Positions 23,545 through 30,984 of a stretch of DNA of 52,024 nucleotides are shown piece by piece. Origin of the DNA: an uncultured Clostridia bacterium (GTDB taxonomy: Bacteria; Bacillota; Clostridia; Oscillospirales; Acutalibacteraceae); contig CANRMX010000010.1 in the NCBI GenBank assembly GCA_947631855.1, positions 1 through 52,024 on the forward strand, given 5' to 3'. Every line of letters begins with the position of its first letter. Position 1 is the first letter of the stretch. The translations under genes and the position numbers were made by a program. The notes beneath the pieces are model-generated. The model had not been told where the DNA came from, did no database searches, and worked only from the letters and a program-made list of their open reading frames with translations.

Positions 23545-24047
23545 TGTAAATCTTCCTTTCTGGCTTCAAATTTTTTTCTTAACGGCCGCTCAAAGTATCG
23601 GCGGATCCGGAAGGAGATGCCCTCCTCCAGCTCGATGGGCTTGAGCAGCACGGATCTCATCCCACACAAGTTCGCCCCCACCACATCGGTGAAGATCTGG
23701 TCCCCCACGATGGCGCAGTCCCGGCAGCGGACCTTCAGCATTCTCCGGGCTTTCAGATACCCGAAGGGGAAGGGCTTCATGGCAAAGCTGATCCATCCAA
23801 GCCCGAACTTCGCGGCAAAAGCCGCCACGCGCTTTTTGAAATTGTTGGAGACGATCACCACCCGAAATCCGGCCTGCACCATCTCCCGGGCCCATTCCAC
23901 GGTGCCGGGCAGGGGCTCGTGGGAAGTGAAGCCGGCGATTGTGTTGTCCACATCCAGCAGCAGCGCCGAAACGTGGAGCGTATGTAACAGCTCCGGGGTG
24001 ATCTGGGTGACCCGGTCTCTCAGAACGGTAGGGCGAAACAGCGGCAT
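23541..24047 (-). CDS. yqeG: YqeG family HAD-IIIA phosphatase
   Basis: 168 residues with the HAD motif I DVDNT (32-36), motif II VIVSNN and motif III/IV region CAIVGDQIFTDVVGAN. YqeG proteins are small HAD phosphatases of unproven substrate in Firmicutes. It is co-transcribed with the peptidase gene it overlaps. Confidence 0.9.
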   Translation of the reverse strand: MPLFRPTVLRDRVTQITPELLHTLHVSALLLDVDNTIAGFTSHEPLPGTVEWAREMVQAGFRVVIVSNNFKKRVAAFAAKFGLGWISFAMKPFPFGYLKARRMLKVRCRDCAIVGDQIFTDVVGANLCGMRSVLLKPIELEEGISFRIRRYFERPLRKKFEARKEDLQ

Positions 24048-24069
24048 ACGGTTGCTCCTAAACGCAATA

Positions 24070-24090
24070 AAGCGGGCTTTCGGCCCGCTT
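24070..24090 (-). terminator. Hairpin between rpsU and yqeG
   Basis: Arms AAGCGGGC/GCCCGCTT around a 5-nt loop, followed on the minus strand by a short T-rich stretch. It may allow partial read-through into yqeG. Confidence 0.65.
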
Positions 24091-24112
24091 CACGAGATGG
24101 AGACCGGCCCGT

Positions 24113-24289
24113 TTAGCGGTACTTGCGCTTACGGGCGGCCTCAGACTTTTTCTTGCGCTTGACAGAGGGCTTTTCATAAGCCTCTCTCTTGCGAACCTCC
24201 TGGATCACGCCGGCCCTGGCGCACTGCTTTTTGAAGCGGCGAAGCGCGCTGTCCAGGGACTCGTTCTCCTTGAGCCGAATCTCAGCCAT
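24113..24289 (-). CDS. rpsU: 30S ribosomal protein S21
   Basis: 58 residues, basic, with the standard S21 sequence ([24 protein letters not shown]). It binds 16S rRNA near the anti-Shine-Dalgarno region. The start is ATG 24289, behind GGGAGGG; the long frame upstream of it is not coding. It has its own consensus promoter. Confidence 0.96.
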   Translation of the reverse strand: MAEIRLKENESLDSALRRFKKQCARAGVIQEVRKREAYEKPSVKRKKKSEAARKRKYR

Positions 24290-24347
24290 GTATATCCCTC
24301 CCATCCGCCACTCGGCAGGGGTGTGATGTTGCCAATACAACACAAAT

Positions 24348-24376
24348 ATTATACATACAAGCGGGACAGTTGTCAA
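24348..24376 (-). promoter_or_regulatory. Consensus sigma-A promoter of rpsU
   Basis: On the minus strand, TTGACA (24371-24376), a 17-bp spacer and TATAAT (24348-24353). Confidence 0.88.
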
Positions 24377-24514
24377 GCCCTCTATTTCTTTCAATTTTGT
24401 TACAGATAGAACTTGGGCGAACTGCCGACCCCGACCCGCACCGAACTTCTTTTGCGGGCAAAAGTTTTTCGACAAAGCCCTTTCTTTTTCTGCCATCCTG
24501 TGCTAAAATACAAG

Positions 24515-24608
24515 TGCCACACAGTTTAATACGCTTTCAGACAGGCATACTAGTGCTAAAAACGTATGCCTTGCTTGCGATTCCTGTCTGGGGATAAACT
24601 GTGTGGCA
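24515..24608 (+). other. 94-bp nested inverted-repeat element upstream of the ABC exporter
   Basis: Outer arms TGCCACACAGTTTA (24515-24528) and its exact complement (24595-24608). Inside, CAGACAGG (24538-24545) pairs with CCTGTCTG (24583-24590), or GGCATAC (24544-24550) with GTATGCC (24564-24570). The two inner stems share two bases and so are partly exclusive. No gene lies inside. It could be an RNA leader, a bidirectional terminator or a small palindromic mobile unit. Confidence 0.75.
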
Positions 24609-24714
24609 ACAGAGGGCGGGCTGCGTTTTTAGGGTGCGCGGTCGCGGCTGCGCACTTCTTATTTTTTGGCAAGTTTTTTCGGAAAGGATTTTATCGGAAA
24701 GGATTGAAAAAGAA

Positions 24715-25464
24715 ATGCTGAGCGTATCCCACGTTACGAAAAAGTATGGCAAGGTGACCGCCTGCGACGACGTGAGCTTCCAGCTGGAGCCCGGCAGCGT
24801 CACCGTGCTGCTGGGACCCAACGGCGCGGGCAAAAGCACCATCATGAAGGCCATCATCGGGTTCCTGCGCTATCAGGGCGCGATCACCGTGGACGGCCTC
24901 CCCAACAAGACCACCGACGCCCGGCGGCTTTTGGGCTACATACCGGAGATGCCGTCGCTGTATCCCAATCTCACCGTGGCGGAGCACATGGAATTTTTGG
25001 CCAGGGCCTACCGCCTCACCGACTACAAGGGCCGGATCGACAGCCTGTTTGAGCGCTTCGAGCTCAGCGACAAGCGGAAGAAATTCGGCGACGAGCTCTC
25101 CAAGGGGATGCAGCAGAAGCTGAACATCTGCCTGGGGCTGCTGCCGGAGCCCAAAGTCCTCCTGCTGGACGAGCCCATGATCGGCCTGGACCCTCACGCC
25201 ATCAAGGAGCTGAAGACCATGCTGACTGAAATGCGGGCCCAGGGCAGGACCATGCTGGTGAGCACCCACATCATCGACAGCGTGGATATGCTCTGGAACC
25301 GCACGGTCATCATGCAGGAGGGAAAGATTCGGGCAAACGTCACCCGGGAGGAACTGGATCGTGATGGCCGCACGCTGGAGCAGCTGTTCTTCGACGTGAC
25401 CGAAGGGCTGGCCCAGGACGATATGCGCGGCGCCGACGCCGACGGGGAGGTCGCCGCCCCATGA
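24715..25464 (+). CDS. ABC transporter ATP-binding protein
   Basis: 249 residues. Walker A GPNGAGKST (34-42), Q-loop region YIPEMPSLYPNL, signature LSKGMQQKLN and Walker B VLLLDEPMIGLD with the following H-loop STHI are intact. It powers the exporter encoded by the next gene, which it overlaps by 4 nt. The start is ATG 24715, about 8 nt after AAAGGA; upstream in-frame codons run through the palindromic element and are not used. The substrate is unknown. Confidence 0.93.
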   Translation: MLSVSHVTKKYGKVTACDDVSFQLEPGSVTVLLGPNGAGKSTIMKAIIGFLRYQGAITVDGLPNKTTDARRLLGYIPEMPSLYPNLTVAEHMEFLARAYRLTDYKGRIDSLFERFELSDKRKKFGDELSKGMQQKLNICLGLLPEPKVLLLDEPMIGLDPHAIKELKTMLTEMRAQGRTMLVSTHIIDSVDMLWNRTVIMQEGKIRANVTREELDRDGRTLEQLFFDVTEGLAQDDMRGADADGEVAAP

Positions 25465-27128
25465 GACTTTTCGCCTATTACGTGCTGCACACCTTCAAAA
25501 ACCAGCTGAAAAAGCTGTTCAAGACCTGGGTGCTGATCTTCCTCGTGGTGTGCATGGTGCTGGGCGGGGTGATCGGCCTGATCGCCGCCTCGGTGGAGGA
25601 CGGGCTGGAGGAGGACGCTCCCACGGACAGCGCGACCCAGGAATACGATGATTACGAATACACGCCGGAGGATTTGGAAGACCTGCAGGATGCGCTGCCC
25701 GCCGAAGCTATGGACATCGTGGAACTGGCCGCCGGGGCCGTGGTCCTGGGGGTGCTGGTCTACATGGCTTTCAGCGCCAACTCCAAGGGCATCAACATTT
25801 TCCTGCCCGCCGACGTGCCCCTGCTGTTTGCCTCGCCCATGAGGCCCCAGTCCGTGCTGATGTTCCGCCTCTCCACCCGGCTGGGCCTGTCCGTGCTGGG
25901 CAGCCTCTACCTGCTGTTCCAGCTCCCCAATCTGGTGCTGAACGTGGGCATGAGCCTCTGGGCCGCGCTGGCGCTCATCGCCGCCTGGTGCCTCACTCTG
26001 GTGGTGGCGACATTGGTGCAGGTGCTGCTGTATCTGGTCTCCTCCAGCTATCCCGGTGCAAAGCCCCATGTGCGCAGGGGCATCTATCTCCTGCTGGCGC
26101 TGATCCTTGCGGGGTATGTGTTCACCCTGCAGCGCAGCGGCGGCGACTACCTGACTGCTGCCGTGCGCTATTTCAACGCCGGCGTCTCCCGCTGGATCCC
26201 ACTATGGGGCTGGCTCAAGGGCTTTTGCCGGTTCGCCGTGGAGGGGAATCTGCCCGCCACGCTGGGCTGTCTGGCCGCGGTGCTGCTGGGCGTTGCCCTG
26301 CTGCTGTGGCTGATCCGCCACATCAAGGCAGACTTCTACGAGGACGCCATGGCGAAATCCGAGGAGGTCGCCGAGCTGCTGGAGCGGGCGCAATCGGAAA
26401 AATCCTCCGGAATCGTGGTGCGGCGCAAGAAAGACCGCAGCGAAAAGCTCCGCCGGGAGGGGCTGGATCACGGGAACGGCGCCAACGTTTTCTTCTTCAA
26501 GACCATGTACAACCGCTTTCGGTTCGCCCATTTGGGCTTCTTCACCAAGACCATGGAATTCTACCTGGTGGCCGCGCTGGGCGTCGGGGCGATCTGCCGT
26601 TTCGCGGTGAAGACCACCAGCGTCGTGCCGGTGGCGCTGACCCTGGCAGGGCTGGCCTTTTTCCGCTCCCTGGGCAATCCCCTGGAGCAGGACACCAACA
26701 TGGACTACTTCAAGCTGATCCCCGAAAACACCTGGGCCAAGCTGTTCTGGTCGCTGATGGGCGGCTCGGCCAACTGCGCGTTGGATGCGCTGCTTCCCCT
26801 GTTGATCGGCGCGGTGCTGGTGGGGGCAAATCCCCTCCTGGCGCTGGTGTGGATCCCCTTCATCGTCTCGGTGGATTTCTACGCCACCAATGTGGGCGCG
26901 TTCATCGGCTTCTCGGTGCCGGTGGCCGCGGGCAAGACCATCAAGCAGGTTGTGCAGATCATGTTCGTCTATTTCGGCCTGCTGCCCGATATTGCGATCC
27001 TGGTCTTTGGGATGCTCTTCGGCCACGCCGCCCTGGCGGTGATCCTGTCGGCCGTGCTCAACATGGCGCTGGGCTTCCTGTTCTTCGCCCTCTCTCCCCT
27101 GTTTTTGGATCCCCTCACCCGTAGTTAA
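25461..27128 (+). CDS. Putative ABC exporter membrane subunit
   Basis: 555 residues, strongly hydrophobic, with about 10-12 membrane segments in two groups. They are separated by a cytoplasmic Lys/Arg/Glu-rich stretch (about 300-340, SEEVAELLERAQ...RRKKDRSEK). The first helix (22-45) is followed by an acidic external loop with many Asp/Glu. It resembles the clostridial putative ABC exporter family (ABC_export). It forms a transporter with the preceding ATPase. Substrate unknown. Confidence 0.85.
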   Translation: MRLFAYYVLHTFKNQLKKLFKTWVLIFLVVCMVLGGVIGLIAASVEDGLEEDAPTDSATQEYDDYEYTPEDLEDLQDALPAEAMDIVELAAGAVVLGVLVYMAFSANSKGINIFLPADVPLLFASPMRPQSVLMFRLSTRLGLSVLGSLYLLFQLPNLVLNVGMSLWAALALIAAWCLTLVVATLVQVLLYLVSSSYPGAKPHVRRGIYLLLALILAGYVFTLQRSGGDYLTAAVRYFNAGVSRWIPLWGWLKGFCRFAVEGNLPATLGCLAAVLLGVALLLWLIRHIKADFYEDAMAKSEEVAELLERAQSEKSSGIVVRRKKDRSEKLRREGLDHGNGANVFFFKTMYNRFRFAHLGFFTKTMEFYLVAALGVGAICRFAVKTTSVVPVALTLAGLAFFRSLGNPLEQDTNMDYFKLIPENTWAKLFWSLMGGSANCALDALLPLLIGAVLVGANPLLALVWIPFIVSVDFYATNVGAFIGFSVPVAAGKTIKQVVQIMFVYFGLLPDIAILVFGMLFGHAALAVILSAVLNMALGFLFFALSPLFLDPLTRS

Positions 27129-27136
27129 ATCATATG

Positions 27137-27178
27137 ATACAAAAAGGCCGGGCGCCTCGAGCACCCGGTCTTTTGTAT
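27137..27178. terminator. Bidirectional terminator between the ABC exporter and the methyltransferase remnant
   Basis: ATACAAAAAGGCCGGG pairs with CCCGGTCTTTTGTAT across GCGCCTCGAGCA, with A and T tracts on both sides between convergent genes. Confidence 0.88.
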
Positions 27179-27188
27179 TGCAAATGAT

Positions 27189-27422
27189 TTACAGCTTGCG
27201 GAAAACGTCCAGCATATGATGGGTCGCGTCCACCGGGTGCCCTTCCCGGGCAAGGGCATGGCTGTATCGCCCCGTCCCCGCGCCGATCTCAATCACCCGC
27301 ATCCCGGGGCGCAGATACTTTTTGATGTACCGCATGGTGGTCAAATATTCCACCTGCCCATGCCGGGATTGAAGCCGGCCATCCTCGTCATAATGATTGT
27401 AATAGACCTCCAGCTCGTTCAT
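27189..27422 (-). pseudogene. Internally deleted SAM-dependent methyltransferase remnant
   Basis: 77 codons. Residues 1-65 match the N-terminus of a class I methyltransferase, including motif I IEIGAGTGRYS (about 44-54). The frame then jumps after REGHPVDA to HHMLDVFRKL, which resembles the extreme C-terminus of the same family (full members are about 240-260 residues). The central substrate-binding part is missing while the frame is kept. It cannot be a complete enzyme. The ATG overlaps the stop of the upstream membrane-protein gene (ATGA). Confidence 0.75.
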
Positions 27423-28621
27423 CGCCGGGCCTCTTTCACTTCTTCGTTGGTACATTCCTGCCCGCTGTACCGGGCCTTTTCGTAGAGCGCGTGGAGCCGG
27501 GGATTCTCCACCCCAGCCCAGGCTTCCAGCTCCTCCGGCGTCAGCCAGCGCTCAGGGGCCTCCTGGGCCGCCCGGAGCACCGCCTTGCGGTATGCCCTGC
27601 GCACCAGCGCATTGGGCGACCGATCCCACAAACGGGGACGCTTTTCCCGTTCCGTGCGCTGACGGGTGTCGGTGCCGCTGGGATCGTCCTTCAAATACTG
27701 CACCACGTCCCGGCTGTCGGTGTAGGTGGCGCGGAAATTCTTAAACAGGATATAGAGGGCGTCCAACAGCAGAACGAACAGCCCCACGGCCACCGCCGCA
27801 TAGAAAAGATAGGACAGAAACTTGGGGATGTGGTACTCCGGCGCGTCCTGGCTCAGCTGGGCGAGCACGTCGCCGCCCATGGAGTTGCTGTCCACGGTCT
27901 CCCCTGTATCCATGATCTCCTCCAGATCTGTCCGGTCCACGTTGCCCTCCGGCAGGTCCAGGTGCAGATCACCCGAAGCGCTGAAGGCCAGGGGCAGCAT
28001 CAGCACCGCGGCGATCACCACCGCCAGCAGCACCGCCCCGCCCGCCGTGCGCTGGATGCGCCCGGTGGGCATACCGTGCATGCTGCGGTTGAGGTAGAGG
28101 TAATTCTCCAGCCGGCCCACGCCCCGGTACAGCACGCAGATCAGGAAATACACCGCGCCGCTGATAAGGGACAGCCGCTGCAGCAGGTGCAGATCGTTGA
28201 AGGCGCTGATGAAGAACGCCGCGGCGAAGAAGATCAGCATGAAATAGGTGGGCTTATCCATGTAGGAGATCACCGGCTCCTCGGACATGCGGTTGCGCGC
28301 CCGCAGCAGGCCCAGCAAAATCGCCAGCGCCAGCCCGCCGGGATGCCCCAGCAGCAGCCAGGAGAGCCCGGCCAGCAGCACCATGCCCACCAGGAACTGC
28401 CACATATAGGGCACGCGGTCGGCCAGATAATAGGACGCGGCCATGGGGATCACAAACAGCAGGCCACGGAAATAGGCCGCCAGGGCGTTCCACCCCAGCA
28501 CCTCATACACGCCGCAGCAGACGATGGCCACCGGCAGGGCGGCGTGCAGACGGCCCAAGAACCGCATCAGCACCACCCGCCAGCTGCTCCCAAAAAAACC
28601 ACGCAGCTTCTCCACGGTCAC
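27419..28621 (-). CDS. Multi-pass membrane protein of a MoxR/DUF58 module, DUF4129-like C-terminus
   Basis: 400 residues. There are about seven membrane segments between 20 and 225, then an external acidic loop (about 215-255), a further helix (about 268-290) and a cytoplasmic C-terminal region (ALVRRAYRKAV...LTPEELEAW...LYEKARYSG) like the DUF4129 domain found beside DUF58 proteins. The three-gene set MoxR-DUF58-membrane protein is common in Firmicutes; its function is not settled. The start overlaps the DUF58 stop by 4 nt. Confidence 0.8.
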   Translation of the reverse strand: MTVEKLRGFFGSSWRVVLMRFLGRLHAALPVAIVCCGVYEVLGWNALAAYFRGLLFVIPMAASYYLADRVPYMWQFLVGMVLLAGLSWLLLGHPGGLALAILLGLLRARNRMSEEPVISYMDKPTYFMLIFFAAAFFISAFNDLHLLQRLSLISGAVYFLICVLYRGVGRLENYLYLNRSMHGMPTGRIQRTAGGAVLLAVVIAAVLMLPLAFSASGDLHLDLPEGNVDRTDLEEIMDTGETVDSNSMGGDVLAQLSQDAPEYHIPKFLSYLFYAAVAVGLFVLLLDALYILFKNFRATYTDSRDVVQYLKDDPSGTDTRQRTEREKRPRLWDRSPNALVRRAYRKAVLRAAQEAPERWLTPEELEAWAGVENPRLHALYEKARYSGQECTNEEVKEARR

Positions 28622-29727
28622 ACCTCCATCCAGAACAGGTCCACGTTTTTATAGCCCGGCAGCTCCTTGTGCTCGGCAAAATAGGGGACGATCCGCACGC
28701 CCCGCCCTTTGCCCACGCGGTTGGAAAAGTCCTCGCACAGGTCCTCCCGCACGCTGCGGGAAATCAGCACCAGCAGGTCTTCCTCCCCGCCGCCCACGGA
28801 CGTATCGGGAAAGCACTCGCAGGCCGGGGCCAGATCGTTGCCGGATTCCAGACAGGCCAGCTGCTTCCGGAGATAGAGCAGGCTGCCCGCCCCGGACACG
28901 CTGTCCATTTTCCACAGCTGCCCGGTCTGCACGTTGTGGCCGTTGCTGTACAGCCCGATCTCCACGCCCGCCCGCAGCAGGCGCTCCGCAAGGGTGGCCG
29001 CAATGCGCACCGAAGCCTCGTTGAGCACGTCGGATTGCAGCAGCCCCTTGCCCTCCATGTCGATGAGGATCTCCACCCGCTGGGAAAGGGTGGATTCATG
29101 AAGATTGGTCAGCAATTCTCCCGCCCGGGCGGTGGCCTTCCAGTTGATGTACTTCATGGGGTCGCCCCGGGAATATTCCCGGAGGCCCGCGAATTCAAAG
29201 GGATCGTCGTACACCTTTTTGCGGCTGAGCACCGCGCCCATGATCCGGGAAAAGGGGATCTCGATCTCCCGGAAGGGGATGAGCCGGGGCAGGACATAGA
29301 AATCCGTGCTCTGGGGCAGATGCTCCAGGAATTTCTGGGTGAGGAACAGGTCCCGGCCCAGCACGCCCGCGCTGTCGATGCGGAAATACCCCCGGCCAGT
29401 GCAGGTGAATTCCAGCCGGCGGGTGATCTTCTGCCGCACGGAGAGCGCAAACACATCCCGACGGTAGGTCTGGTCGCTCACCGCCGCGTTCTGCCCCTCT
29501 TTGAATTGCAGCCGCCGGTCCATGTGGAAGTCGATCTCCACCACGGGCATGGGCAGCAGCTTATTGTTGACGATCACCTCCGACAGCACAGAGGTGTCGT
29601 CCTCCACCGCGTAGTCCTCCGTGAAAGCGATCTTGCAGGACAGGCCGCGGTCCCAAAAACGGGCGTAGATCTGCTTGATGAGGAAGAACACCGCCACCAG
29701 CAGGCCCGCAATGACTACGATGCCCAT
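28618..29727 (-). CDS. DUF58 domain-containing protein
   Basis: 369 residues with one N-terminal membrane helix (MGIVVIAGLLVAVFFLI). The DUF58 core YDDPFEFAGLREYSRGDP with NWKATAR lies near 195-222, followed by a von Willebrand A-like part (ILIDMEG...ISRSVRED). DUF58 proteins are partners of MoxR ATPases. The start is ATG 29727, next to the MoxR stop codon; upstream in-frame codons lie antisense or in other frames of MoxR. Confidence 0.88.
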   Translation of the reverse strand: MGIVVIAGLLVAVFFLIKQIYARFWDRGLSCKIAFTEDYAVEDDTSVLSEVIVNNKLLPMPVVEIDFHMDRRLQFKEGQNAAVSDQTYRRDVFALSVRQKITRRLEFTCTGRGYFRIDSAGVLGRDLFLTQKFLEHLPQSTDFYVLPRLIPFREIEIPFSRIMGAVLSRKKVYDDPFEFAGLREYSRGDPMKYINWKATARAGELLTNLHESTLSQRVEILIDMEGKGLLQSDVLNEASVRIAATLAERLLRAGVEIGLYSNGHNVQTGQLWKMDSVSGAGSLLYLRKQLACLESGNDLAPACECFPDTSVGGGEEDLLVLISRSVREDLCEDFSNRVGKGRGVRIVPYFAEHKELPGYKNVDLFWMEV

Positions 29728-29728
29728 A

Positions 29729-30667
29729 TCACTTCGTCCAGTCTTCCGTGGGCACCGCCACGGAACGCAGCAGACCGTCCACCGCCTGCAGCTGGGCCTC
29801 GGTGGAGACGGACGCGCCGCTGACGGAAAGCCGGTGAGCCAGCACCGGCGGCGCCACGGCCTTGATATCCTCGGGGGTGACGAACTCCCGGCCCTGCAGC
29901 AGGGCATAGCTCTGGCAGGCGCGGAGCAGCGCCAGCGCGCCGCGGGGACTGATCCCCAGCTCCACGTTGCGCAGGCTGTGGGAAGCCTCGCAGAGATCGG
30001 CAATATACCCCAGCAGCACCCGGGAAATATGGATGCCCCGGGCCTGCTTTTGCAGCGCCACGATCTGCTCCCGGGTGCACACCGGCTCCAGGGCGTCCAG
30101 CGGCTCGTCATCCCGGAAGCGCTCCAGGATCGTCACCTGCTGCTCGCGGGTGGGCGGCTGCATGGAGATGCGCATGAGGAAACGGTCCAGCTGGGCCTCG
30201 GGCAGCGGATAGGTGCCCAGGGTCTCCACCGGGTTCTGGGTGGCGATGACGAAGAACGGCCGCTCCAGCCGGCGGGTCACGCCGTCCACCGTCACCTGGA
30301 ATTCCGCCATGCACTCCAGCAGGCTGGACTGTGTGCGGGGCGTGGCGCGGTTGATCTCATCCGCCAGGAGGATGTTGCAGAACACCGGACCCGGCGAGAA
30401 CACGAACTCCCCGCGCTGCTGATCGAAGAAATTGAGCCCCGTCACGTCCGTGGGCAGCAGATCGGGGGTGAACTGCACCCGGCCGAAATCCGCCGAAAGG
30501 GACTTGGCCAGGGAGCGGGCCAGCACCGTTTTGCCCATGCCCGGCACATCCTCCACCAGCACGTGGCCGCCGGACAGGATCGCCGTGAGGAGCAGGTCGA
30601 TGGTCTGCCCCTGCCCCACCAGCACCTTCTCGATGTTTTCTTTGACTTGCTGTAATGTGTTTTCCAT
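29729..30667 (-). CDS. MoxR family AAA ATPase
   Basis: 312 residues. Walker A VPGMGKT (41-47), Walker B ILLADEINRA, sensor 1 ATQNPVE and an arginine-finger region are intact, followed by the AAA lid. MoxR ATPases act as chaperone-like factors for the associated DUF58/VWA proteins. First gene of the module. Confidence 0.94.
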   Translation of the reverse strand: MENTLQQVKENIEKVLVGQGQTIDLLLTAILSGGHVLVEDVPGMGKTVLARSLAKSLSADFGRVQFTPDLLPTDVTGLNFFDQQRGEFVFSPGPVFCNILLADEINRATPRTQSSLLECMAEFQVTVDGVTRRLERPFFVIATQNPVETLGTYPLPEAQLDRFLMRISMQPPTREQQVTILERFRDDEPLDALEPVCTREQIVALQKQARGIHISRVLLGYIADLCEASHSLRNVELGISPRGALALLRACQSYALLQGREFVTPEDIKAVAPPVLAHRLSVSGASVSTEAQLQAVDGLLRSVAVPTEDWTK

Positions 30668-30770
30668 AGAGATTTCCTTTCAGATCAAGCGTCTTTCGTC
30701 TATTATAACAAATACCCCGGCAAACTGCAAGAGCCGGGGCAAGCAAAATCAGAAAAATATGGGAGCAGAT

Positions 30771-30917
30771 GCAGCGTCACGCCGCCGGGAGCAGGCCGGG
30801 CGAAAAGCCACACACTGGCGGTCAAGCCACGTGGGTGCAACGTCACGTTGCCTGGAGCAGGCCAGGCGAAAAGCCGCACACTGGCGGTCAAGCCAAGCGG
30901 GTGCAGCGTCACGCTGC
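30771..30917. repeat. 66-bp tandem repeat, about 2.2 copies
   Basis: GCAGCGTCAC-type starts at 30771, 30837 and 30903 give an exact 66-bp period. Shared core: GAGCAGGCC...GGCGAAAAGCC...ACACTGGCGGTCAAGCCA. Each start contains a short palindrome (GCAGCGTCACGCTGC at 30903). It lies between the MoxR operon promoter region and the terminator of the sugar transporter; no gene seen. Confidence 0.85.
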
Positions 30918-30954
30918 AAAAAACGGGCTGACCTTTCGGTCAGCCCGCCTTTTG
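30918..30954 (-). terminator. Terminator of the carbohydrate ABC transporter operon
   Basis: Arms CGGGCTGACC/GGTCAGCCCG around TTTC with A and T tracts on either side. Confidence 0.88.
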
Positions 30955-30984
30955 TGTGAAGTTACTTTCGCACTGGTCGGTAAA

